A stretch of DNA of 64,000 bases from Tupaia tana (taxonomy: Eukaryota; Chordata; Mammalia; Scandentia; Tupaiidae): contig JAKSZU010000018.1 in the NCBI GenBank assembly GCA_026018925.1, forward strand, positions 2,496,505 through 2,560,504. The letters are read 5' to 3'. The notes below the pieces were generated by a model. It was given only the letters and a program-made list of their open reading frames with translations. It was not told the origin of the DNA and did no database searches. Positions 1 to 9,262 of the stretch are shown here, piece by piece. The position numbers and the translations under genes were made by a program. How positions within the stretch are numbered: position 1 is the first letter of the stretch; each line of letters starts with the position of its first letter.

Positions 1-360
1 TTGGCCAGCCCTGGGTTAAGGGCACGCAAAGGCTGGCATCCTCGGGAGGTTTCCAGACATAAGCTCTGAGCCTCCCCACATGGTCACCCCATAGAGCTTT
101 GCGTCTCACACTGCACACCAAGCCCGGCCACTTCTTTTCTTCAGTGTGTCCTTGCCCTCGACTCCAGAAGACGCCGAAGGGACTCATCATCCTACCCTCG
201 TCAGTTTGGGTGCAAGGAAAGAGCAATGAGAAGGGAAGCCTGATTGTTCTGGAATGGAGGTTTAGACAAGGGGGGCCACGAGAGAGGCCGGTGCCTTCCA
301 GCGTGGGGCACTCCAGTCGCTGGGGTCTGCCCGTCTCTCCCAGCACACGGCACGCACACA

Positions 361-413
361 CTTGTCACGGGCCTTCACTTGTCACGGGCCTTCACTTGTC
401 ACGGGCCTTCACT
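361..413. repeat. 17-bp minisatellite, 3 copies
   Basis: Three consecutive, essentially identical 17-bp units (CTTGTCACGGGCCTTCA) lie head to tail, and the last runs into unique sequence. The near-perfect identity indicates a recent local expansion. No gene lies in the 470 bp before the MIR, which is otherwise unremarkable unique DNA. Confidence 0.9.
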
Positions 414-481
414 TTGGCTGTCCTTTCTTGGGAAATAGCCTCCATCCTCCCTGCTAATCATGCCCTCAGGTTCGAACTAGG

Positions 482-640
482 TGCCCGTGTAAACTGTTAC
501 CACATGCCTAGAACGTGCATCTCATTTTTATCCTCACACTAACTCAGAAGTGGGCAAAGCAGGCAATTATCTCTGAGTTACAGGCGTAGAAATTGAGGTT
601 TCAGAAGGGGCTTCGTCCGCCCAAGGTCCCCAGGAGTTGT
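482..640 (-). repeat. MIR SINE fragment (reverse orientation)
   Basis: The order of elements fits an inverted MIR: a stretch like CATTTTATCCTCACA, an interval around the two-base step, then a variant of ACAGATGAGGAAACTGAGG and the CCCAAGGTCAC-like core. Several CpG-type and other substitutions make it clearly old. This family is shared across mammals, so it dates the flanking DNA as ancient. Confidence 0.65.
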
Positions 641-1810
641 TTCACTGACACCCCAGTCCCCTCTCCTGACTGGTTTTTCTGTAGGGTTCCTTGGCACTCA
701 GTTTGAAAACTCCTGGCCTGGCCACCCTCCGTGGGTCTTTCTAACCGGAGTGTGGGTGTCTGCACCACCTCGGTGGTCGTGGTTCTGAGCTGGTGGCTCG
801 GTGGCTCCCTACCCCGCGGTGCTTACTGGGGGCATCGACAGTCGCTGTTTTCCCCGAACGTAGAACGCGCTGGGCTTCCTACAGAGAGTGCCGGCCCGCT
901 CGCCAAGGCCGAGGCTGGACTCCTCCGATGACAGGGCGTGCGGGGGGCAGCATGAGAAATTTCCACCGGGCATCTGAAGGGACAGCTTGGCTCCTGTCCA
1001 CCACCGCAAGAGCAACAACAGGAAACTGCAGAGCAGAGGCCTCTGCCGTTCTCGCGGCCGGCCCCCTTTCGGCCGGGCGTTGTTTCCCTGGTGGAATGAG
1101 ACTGGAAGGTGGACACAATCACTCGCGAGCTGGTGGCTGGCACGGTCGCTCGGTTGCTAAATGTGTGCAACGTGAAATCCCACCTCTGCCTCTGACCCCG
1201 ACCCGCACGGGCACGGTACTCTCGGGTCAATGTGGGCTTGGTAGGAGATTGGCCTCTGTCTGGCCCCGAAGGTGGGACCGAAGCTGACTCTGCTCATGTG
1301 GTGACCCCTCTGTCTGCTGGTGACAGTGGGCTCAGCGTCCCTGAAGGAAGAAGACATTCCAAGGTCCCTTTCGGAGGCGGGGAGGGCAGAGAGGAGACAC
1401 TGGCCACAGCGCGTGTGGGTGCACCCTGGTGCTAGTGGGCAGGGGCCCCGACCACACAGCAGAGCCTTAGGAATGGGGGTCCCCCGCAGCACGACTGCCT
1501 GTGCCTGAAATATCAGAAATATCAGAGATGCAGGAGCCCGAAGAGTGGACCCTTCACAAAGTCCTGCTGCCGGGGCTGCGGGGGCGCTGGCGTCCGTCAG
1601 CCGTAGTCAGGGCACTGCGGCCTCCCTGAGCTTCCCGTCACCCGTGAGCTGCTGCACTCGCCGCCTGAGGCTTTGAGCCACCTGGTTCGAAACGGGTTCC
1701 AACATATATGTAACCGTGCTCCTGGGGCGGCCATGAGGGCATCGCCCTCCGAGAGTCAAGGGCTCAGAGCAGCGCCCTCGGGATCTCCAGGAAGGAGAGT
1801 CCACGTGTCT
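641..1810. other. Unassigned GC-rich unique sequence
   Basis: I see no exon, repeat or RNA gene here. CpG dinucleotides are fairly frequent between about 800 and 1250. The overlapping open frames on both strands show no codon preference or domain and look like the effect of few AT-rich stop codons. Confidence 0.5.
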
Positions 1811-2170
1811 GGGCTGGGCCAGGGCCAGGGCTGGGCTGGGGTGAGGCTGGGCTGGGGGCCGGGGCCGGGGCCGGGGCCGGGGCTGGGGCTGGGCTGGGGT
1901 TGGGGCCGGGGCTGGGCTGGGCTGGGCTAGGCTGGGACTGGGAAGGGGCTGGACTGGGCTGGGACTGGGCCGGGGCTGGGTTGGGCTGGGGCCGGGGCCG
2001 GGGCTGGGCTGGGTTGGGCCGGGGCTGGGTTGGGCTGGGACTGGGCCGGGGCTGGGCTGGTTTGGGGCTGGGCCGGGGCTGGGCTGGGCCGGGGGCTGGG
2101 TTGGGCTAGGACTGGGCCGGGGCTGGGCTGGTTTGGGACTGGGCCAGGACTGGGGCTGGGCTGGGCTCGG
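1811..2170. repeat. G-rich GGGCTGG minisatellite
   Basis: About 360 bp consist of variant 5-11-bp units built from GGGCTGG, GGGGCCGG and GGGACTGG. Runs of three or more G recur every few bases on the plus strand, so the array has strong potential for stacked G-quadruplexes, and C-rich i-motif potential on the other strand. The 308-codon minus-strand frame through it is Pro/Ser/Gln repeat only (PSPTQP-like) and is a product of the repeat, not a gene. Confidence 0.92.
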
Positions 2171-3480
2171 AACCTGGAATCTTGATGTCTGACAGGTACT
2201 CAGGGTCACCCGCCCCTGGAGAGAAATCTGCTTATCCAATAAAGTTTTGAAAACTGAAGCCAGAGCCCGACTCTTGTGGTGGGCAAGTCCGATGGGAAAC
2301 TCAGACATGGAGGAAGGAGCTCGGCCATCGGGGTGTGGGGCTCCGGGGCTGGGCTGAGGGCTGGTCCAGGCCCTGTATGCGCACCAGGGCAGGCCTCCTC
2401 CCAGCCCGAGGCCGGACTGCACGGTGTCGGGGCGTTCAGTACCTAGCAGACAGGCCTGAGGGTCAGACAGACGAGGTCCGCTGGACCTTTCTCCTGGGTG
2501 ACAGCCTGCCCGGCGGTCCCGTGCTTGCGCCACACCCAGTTACCGAGAACCACCGGGTGCTTTATACCGGCAGCTCAGACAGGGCAGCAAACGTGGCTGA
2601 GAAAGCCCGTCCTCCGGCACCTAGGATCCGTGGGCAAGTGAGCCTTGGCCGCGGGGAGTGCGGAAGAACCCTTCCCGGAGGTTCCTGGCAACGCCGAGAA
2701 CACGGCAGAGGAGCCGGGCCTGGCTCCGAGTCCGTCCGCCCGCGTTCACCAGCCTGGCGTGGACAAGCCCTCACCTGCTTGCCGACGTGTTTTCTCTACC
2801 CGAGAGAGTTCGCGTGGGCTTTCCTGGGAGCTCAGGGCGTCCGTAACGTGCGGAGGGAGGGGGCAGGCTGCTGTCACTGCTGTGACATTCCAGGTCACGC
2901 GCCTTCACGTGTGAGAGTCAGGCTGACGGGGACGCTCACGCAGCCTCTTAGGGACCGCGCGTGGAGGTCAGAGACCTCGGGAGCTCCCCGTGCAGCGCGC
3001 GGCAAGCTGATGGCCACGGCTCTTGCGAAAGTTCCAGTACTCGGCTTCTACGTCTTGCAGTGACTTCGGGCAGGACGCGGACACTCGCGGGCCTGCGTCG
3101 TTCCCCGACCTCTGCAACGAGAAGCCGTGGAGCAGGTCCTCCGCGGTCCTGCACGTGGTGAGTGCCCGTGGCCTACAGCTCTGGACTCCCAGCCCACTCC
3201 CCGTGCGTCCCCGTCCCAGGCCCAGCCCTCCTTCTGTCTCCGAACCCCAGGCTTCCCCTCTCCTGGGAGCTAAGCTGTGAGGATCAGCCCGGTCCCCACA
3301 GTGGACAGGACGCCGGCCGGCCCCATCCCCCGGCCCGGAGCGCTGCATGGTCAGAACCACGAGTTGTAATGAGGCATCTTCTTGTGAAAGGCCCGACGGG
3401 TCCCTGTGAATGGGGCTCCTTCCCGCCTGACCCTTCCCCTTCTTCAGAGAGCTTCTAACCTTTTAAAACATGCGGTCTCA
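2171..3480. other. Unassigned GC/CpG-rich unique sequence
   Basis: CpG is frequent from roughly 2600 to 3320, suggestive of a small CpG island, but I see no convincing promoter, first exon or splice pattern. A 242-codon plus-strand frame covers part of it without any recognisable domain. An AATAAA at about 2237 has no associated gene. Confidence 0.4.
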
Positions 3481-4300
3481 CTTTCGGCTGTGCCCTAGCT
3501 TACAGCCTGTTACCTTGGTGGAGGAGAGTGGAGTGGGAGGTGTGGATTTCAGAGTCAGAGCCCGGTGGTATTAGTGATGGGCTGACTACAGGGGCGCCCC
3601 AGGACCGAGCATCTGCCAGGGTTGCTTTGGTGCAGCTGCACCCCCATGAGCACCTGGGTCTGGAACGTGGTAGCCCCAACCATTGGCACATCCGTCTGAC
3701 CCCAAGAGACCCCGACTGGTCTGAGGTCACAGAAGCACACTCCTGGCCAGCTCCGGCAGATGCAGCTTCTATGGCCTCGGATCTTGTACAATTTGGGGAT
3801 TCCTCTATGAGGAAAATGACACAAATGACAAACACAAAAGTAGCAACAAAGGTAAAAATTCAGAAAAATCCATCAAATTGCAGATTTGTTAAAAAGTTGA
3901 CAAATGTCACAGAATCCCTCATCCACGTTGCTGTGGGCTTCAAGACAAGCCATGCACAGGTGACATGGGATATCTAGCAGGTCCACATGGCTGTGGACGG
4001 GGTGGGGCCCGCTGAGGCCAGAGAGGCATGGCGAGATGCCCGTACCAGCCAAGGCCAGGAAGCCTGACTTCGATTCCACAGCTGGATATGTTCGGTTATT
4101 CATGGTAGGGTTTATTCCAGAAAGATGGGTTTTTCCCTTCTTCTTTTCGTAGAAAATAAAGAAAACCATCAAGCCAGCGTGCAGTCTTGCCTCCCCTCCC
4201 CGCAGTGTGTGGGCTGGAGCGTGGTGGGGCTCTCTCTGGGCAAGCAGGGCCACTCTTTGCATGGTTTTGTGGGGAGTCGGGAAAGCCATTTGAAGACAGG
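3481..4300. other. Unassigned sequence with an AT-richer core
   Basis: The stretch 3780-3925 is A-rich (repeated ACAAATGACAAACAC-like words), and 4085-4170 is again AT-rich, against a GC-rich background. No gene or known repeat is recognised. It could be an old repeat remnant or a weak conserved noncoding segment. Confidence 0.35.
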
Positions 4301-4498
4301 GGTCAGCTCTGTCTCAGGGCACGGGGGCTGGGCAGTGGGTGGCAGTAACCCGGGTGCTCCGTGAGGGGTCAGCTCTGTCTCAGGGCACGGGGGCTGGGCA
4401 GTGGGTGGCAGTAACCCGGGTGCTCCGTGAGGGGCCAGCTCTGTCTCAGGGCACGGGGGCTGGGCAGTGGGTGGCAGTAACCCGGGTGCTCCGTGAGG
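4301..4498. repeat. 66-bp minisatellite, 3.0 copies
   Basis: Units at 4301-4366, 4367-4432 and 4433-4498 start GGTCAGCTCTGTCTCAGGGC (third unit GGCCAGC) and end GGTGCTCCGTGAGG. They differ by only about one base, so the expansion is recent. The period is 22 codons exactly, which keeps frames open on both strands and creates false repeat proteins. Confidence 0.95.
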
Positions 4499-5611
4499 CT
4501 GACCTGCGCGGGGAGGCTCCAGGTGCATCGGGAGACCCCCTCCCCACGAGCACCCCAGCCTGTCCGTGCCCGTGACCCAGCTGGCGGCCGGGGCGGACTG
4601 CAGCATCAGGCCCCGGTGGAGGCACTGCTTCTCAGTCTCTGCCTCCCTTGCCGTGGAGAAAATAAACTCTCTGTTACAAAAGAGCCGACGCAGCCTCTCA
4701 GCAGGTGCAGCGGGCCAGCTGACAGGCTTGCATGGAGCTTGCAGCGCTGACGTCTGCTGACGCCGCTGCAGGGGGACTCGGCACGGCTCCTGGTCTCAGC
4801 CCCTCCAGGCTGGGCCCGGTGCCCCCAGACCCTACGTGAGAGAAAGCCCTACATAAAGCCTCTCTGCACTGGCCGAGCCCAGCACCCGGCGCACCGGGGA
4901 AGCACCCCACGGCCCCGATGTCCGCCCAGGTGTCTAGGCCTGGTAAGTACTGCGGCGTACGGGGCTACGATCCCCCTGCCGACCACAGCCGTGAGGTTTG
5001 TCTCTGGAGCCCAGTCACAGGCGAAGAAAGGGATCTCCACCTCATCTGGAGAAATGCTCAGGAATTGTCCAGAGACAGACCACGTGACTACGGTGGCCTT
5101 GATGTTGTTAGTGGGTCTTCCGACACCAGAGAACGGTGGAAGCCCAGACTTGGTTGTCAAAGAGGGCGACTGCCCTGGGGAGGCCGCGCCGCCCGCCCCG
5201 GGCTCCCTGCTCTGCAGACCGCTGCTGCCAGCCTGCTCCACCCACCCGCCGTCCTCCTCACCTCAGACGGCCCTGCGTCCTCCCTGCCGTCCGGAGCCGA
5301 AGGCGGGAGGTGCCCGGATTCTCCATTCTGCTCACGCCCACCCCGCTGTCAGGAATCCCTGCAGCTCCGGCTCCACAGCAGCTCGGCTCCATCACTCGCA
5401 GCTCCACCGCTGCCCCGGACCAGCCCCTCCTCTGCCCGGGCCGGCGGCCACCTCCCGCCGGCCCTCTGGCCCATTCTTAGCCTCTTCTGCCCAGCTCTTC
5501 GCCACCTGCATGTTCTCAGTCCTGATAGAAGAGGCTGTCTGGCCCCGCCTCTGCTCAGAGCCCTGCGACAGCTCCCGCTGCACTGGGTCAAGGCCAGCCT
5601 CCCAGTGTCTG
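4499..5611. other. Unassigned GC-rich unique sequence
   Basis: Open frames of up to 248 codons overlap on the plus strand (4918-5737) in several phases at once. That is typical of stop-poor GC-rich DNA rather than an exon. Their translations are Pro/Ser/Ala/Arg-rich without a domain. No other feature is visible. Confidence 0.4.
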
Positions 5612-5788
5612 CAGCAATGGCTCCCAGTGCGTCCCCAGGGACGTCTGGCAATGTCTAGGGACAGTTTTGGTTGTCATAACCAGGGGGGTGGGGTGGGGGC
5701 TGTGCTGGAATGGGGGGTAGAGGCCAGGGTGCTGTGATGCGTCCTGCAACACACGGGGAAGCCCTTCCCATAACAGCATGCAGCCCAG
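5612..5788 (+). mobile_element. MER20 hAT-Charlie DNA transposon
   Basis: The body matches MER20 as I know it: a GGCAATGTCTAGGGACAGTT block followed by TTTGGTTGTCATAACC, then GGGTAGAGGCCAGGGTGCTG and a CCTGCAACACACGGGGAAGC-like end. MER20 is a non-autonomous hAT element of eutherian genomes, which supports a placental host. The right end is degraded and the terminal inverted repeats are not clear. Some MER20 copies act as progesterone/cAMP-responsive elements in decidual cells of other species; whether this one does is unknown. Confidence 0.8.
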
Positions 5789-8103
5789 CTGTCCGGGTCC
5801 CGAGCGGAGAACCCCAGCAGGTGGGAAGGCTGCTCTCACTGCCGTTGTCTGCCTGGGCCAGGGAAAGGGGTGTGGCCTTGCAGAAGGTGACCGCAGTCAC
5901 CTAAACCCTCTGCCGCGTGCAGTGCGGGGTGCGGGGCTGGGGCCGGTGCGCGGTCTCGGGACTGTTTCAGGCTGCAACTAAGAAAGCTCGGCAGAGGCCT
6001 GACCAAACTGGAGTTCTTGTTCCCGACCTCCCACGTGAATGTCTGGGGGCAGGTACTTCAGGGCTACGCTCTCCCAAGAAGCCAGTGGAGATCCGGGCTC
6101 CTGGGCTCTGCCCTGCGATCCTGCACAAGCGACTGCCCTGGTGCCCTTCTGCAGGGCTGCCGCAGTCGAGGGAAGCACGGAGAGGGGACAGCCAGGGCCA
6201 ACCATGTCCTTCTCCTCTGGGAACCCCACCCAGCTGCTGTCGCTCAAGATGCTCTGGGGAGTGGAGGTTTTAGGTGGGCACATGGCTGACATACGGGGAC
6301 AGCGTGCTCGTGACCCTCCTCGACACCGGGGGGGGGGGGGGCACCTTGCGGGTTTGCTTGGTCAAGAGGGGCTGCTTCCTCCTTGGGGCTCCCAGTTTAG
6401 ACCTCGTGGGGGATTCGAGCCAGCCCCTTGGCGTTGTTAGGCGTGTTTGGCCTAGCAGTGTGTCCTCTCGGGAGCTTAGACACGGGAGCCCCAGGGCTCC
6501 CAGGTGGTCGGAACACATGTCTCAGTCTGAGGAGCCGTGACCCGCTGTGCTGCTGCCCACACGTGGCTGCGTGCTGGGGGCCTTGGAGACGTGCAGACGC
6601 CAGCTCCGCCCCCGAAGATGTGGGTTTCATTGCCTTTGGGGCCACCCAGCACGGCAGAGGTCCTCAGCCGTCGTAGCGTGCAGGCACGTGGAGAGCCCTG
6701 ACCAGTGCTCGTGGAGACGCCACTTCGCGCGTCATTCCGTGCAAAGCCAAGCGTGTCTGCCGTCAGGGCCACCTGTGAGCCCTCGCCCCCCACCCCGAGC
6801 TGTGGCAGCTCGCCGTCTCCTCTCCCTGCGCCATCGCTGCATCTTTGTGGCCATTGTTAAACCGGGCCCCCGGTGGCCCTGGGCCCCACAGACGTTGCCC
6901 AAATATCGAACTTCAAACAGACCAGAGGAACGGCGTCCACGATAAGCCGGCTTGATCTGCCCCGCGCCGCGGCTGACACAGCTGCCGCCCTCTGACTCGC
7001 CGTGCGTAAACAGCACCTGCAGCGCGGGAGGACACGGCCCACGGCCCTTATCGTGGAGGAAACACGGGCTGGGCGTGTGTGACGGGCAGTGCCGGCACGC
7101 CCAGGCGTGCCCAGGGGACCCGGCAGCAGCCCCGGGAGCTCTGCAGAGACCCGCGGGATTACTGCTTTCTGGAAGGTGGGTGCTGAGAAGGGACTTTCAC
7201 TTCTTCCTGCCGTGGCGGCTGGGTCCAGCGTCTGGACTTGGCCTCCCGAGCCCGGGCCTTCCGGATTCCAGTCGCTGTTCGCTGCCAGTTTCCGAAGCCA
7301 CAGTCTAAATTGGGACTTCCTGGATTCCCAGCGTTTGAGCGTTGGAGGGGCCCCGGAGGGCCGCGGAGACAGCCTCTCTCTCTTTTCACAGAAGGGGGGA
7401 CGCAGAGGGGAGACGGGGGGTCAGAGGTCACGAGGCAGGTCCTGCGTCCCCAGACTGGGGGCCAGATGAGGACTGTCCGGACCAAGCGCCCGCTCTGCCC
7501 TGGAGCGGAGCCTGCTGTCTCAGCCGTGCTGTGGGGCCCTCACGGGGTGCTGCCGGTGTGAATGGCGGGGCGGCCTGTGCGCGGCTATGGGGTTCACGGA
7601 GCGATGTGGCTTACAACCCGGAGACGGCACGGCCTCCTGCGGACAGTGCGTTAGGCCCGAGGATCTGGGTAGAGCAGAGCCTGGCTGGCCGGGTCTCAGG
7701 CAGAGGCTGAGGGTTCCACTTCTCCAAGTCCCCCTTGAGGCTGACGCCCTGGCTCAGGGACCTGGCTCTGGGGCAGCAGGCCACAGCCTTCACTGTCGTG
7801 GGCTGACACTGAGGGACGAGGAGGCACTGTGTCCTTCCTGCCTCTGCACCCGGCTGGGGAGTGCCAGGCTGTCGTCCAGGCCTAGCCGGGAGGGGCTGGT
7901 GTGAGCAGGTTGGTGGCTGGTCCCTTCTGCTGGCGACACACCTGCAGGGCCACCGTCCCGTGCCGTGTCCTCTCCTGGAACCCAGGCGGGGGCTATGACC
8001 CATGTCCCCTAGTAGAAGGGTAGGTGGCCCTCTAGGAGGCCTGGCAGCTTCTCCTTGGCCCTGACGGGACCTGAGCTGCCGCGTTTGAGGCCTGCCTGCC
8101 TGC
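5789..8103. other. Unassigned GC-rich unique sequence with a G14 run
   Basis: No gene or repeat is recognised. A run of 14 G at 6328-6341 is a slippage-prone homopolymer. CpG is frequent around 6880-7600. Open frames of 100-220 codons on both strands overlap each other and lack any recognisable domain. Confidence 0.4.
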
Positions 8104-8340
8104 GGGGGACACGGAAGGACCGTGGGGGCAGGTGGCCCTGCACGGACGGCCCTGGCTGCAGAGGGGGACACGGAAGGACCGTGGGGGCAGGTGGCCCTGC
8201 ACGGACGGCCCTGGCTGCAGAGGGGGACACGGAAGGACCGTGGGGGCAGGTGGCCCTGCACAGCCCTGGTTGCAGAGGGGGACACGGAAGGACCGTGGGG
8301 GCAGGTGGCCCTGCACGGCCCTGGCTGCAGAGGGGGACAT
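8104..8340. repeat. 59/55-bp minisatellite, 4 copies
   Basis: Units start at 8104, 8163, 8222 and 8277 with GGGGGACACGGAAGGACCGT. The first two are 59 bp, and the last two lack 4 bp after CCCTGCAC. Identity between units is close to complete. The array seeds the 364-codon minus-strand frame (HLPPRSFRVPLC repeats), which is therefore rejected as a gene. Confidence 0.95.
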
Positions 8341-9165
8341 GCAGCCCCACGTCCAGCCCCATGAGCACAGCCCGTCGAGGCCCCAGTTCAAAGTACAAGT
8401 GACTGGCTGCCCAGGGGGAGAGGGCCACCGCATTTCCGGGTGTCTGTGACCCGACAGCTGGCTAAAACAAGGACCTGTGACTGAACGCCGGCCAGCTATG
8501 ACGAGGGCAAGGGAGGCACTGTGAATGGTTTCTCCGGAGCAGCGCCCCAGGGCCGCCCACACACGGCCCCCAGCTCCGCCACCCACGGGGTGTTGCCAGG
8601 ATTCCGCCCCCTGCGAGCGATGCAGATGCAGACTCTGGCTTAAGCCAGAGAGGCGAGCTGCGACTCGGGGCCAGGGAGCTGAGGAGCAGCTCTGTGGCAG
8701 GCGCGTCCCCACCCAGCGCCTCTGTCGGCTCTGCTCTCCCTCTGGCAGTTGCATTCTTTTTTCCATCCTCCCCGATGAGGCAAGATGACCCCCGGCAACC
8801 TCCAGCCGGTGTTGGGGTCGAGTGCACGCTGGCCCAGGAACGGTCCGCGACACGGCTGGCATGGGGGAGGAGGACATGGCGTTCTGCCGGCGCTGGCGTT
8901 GCAAGGACACATGGGGCCCAGAGCAGGGAAAGTCCCTGCCGTCCGTTAGAGCGAGCACGGGTGTCCGACAAGGCTTCGGCCTGTCCTGAACCTGTGGAGC
9001 CGGGTAAGCACAGGGCGTGGGCTCACAGCACCCGGGGGCAGGAACCTTCCGGCCTTCCCCGGGGATGCGAGGTGCAGACGGGGCTGGGGGCGCGGAGGCA
9101 GGTGAGTGGGTTCGCCAGTGAGTCATGGGAGCAGAGGACCCTGGTAAACACCAGAGAGGTGATCT
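8341..9165. other. Unassigned GC-rich unique sequence
   Basis: Nothing beyond unique GC-rich sequence is visible. The long minus-strand frame that covers it is open mainly because stop codons are rare here, and it shows no domain. Confidence 0.4.
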
Positions 9166-9170
9166 AGCCG

Positions 9171-9262
9171 ATCAATATTTAGAAACCAAATATTGATAGA
9201 GCAGCAAAGCAAAACCAAAACAAAACAAAACAAAGCAAAGGCAGGAAAAGATGAGTGGTAAA
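9171..9262. repeat. Perfect hairpin followed by A-rich CAAAA tract
   Basis: The arms ATCAATATTT (9171-9180) and AAATATTGAT (9188-9197) are perfect reverse complements around a 7-base loop. They are followed by an imperfect (CAAAA)n tract at about 9203-9242. The A-rich part could be an orphan retroposon tail, but no SINE body is recognised upstream. Confidence 0.75.

Noticed and set aside
2229..2260. Polyadenylation site of a gene (AATAAA)
   Set aside because: No upstream exon, no downstream GU-rich context that stands out, and the hexamer is common by chance.
1607..2533. 308-codon minus-strand Pro/Ser/Gln-rich frame
   Set aside because: Translation of the GGGCTGG minisatellite plus GC-rich flanks; no conserved or non-repetitive domain.
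8032..9126. 364-codon minus-strand open frame, the longest in the window
   Set aside because: Its distal third is the 59/55-bp minisatellite (HLPPRSFRVPLC repeats) and the rest is Pro/Ser/Arg-rich without a domain; openness is explained by GC content and repeat period.
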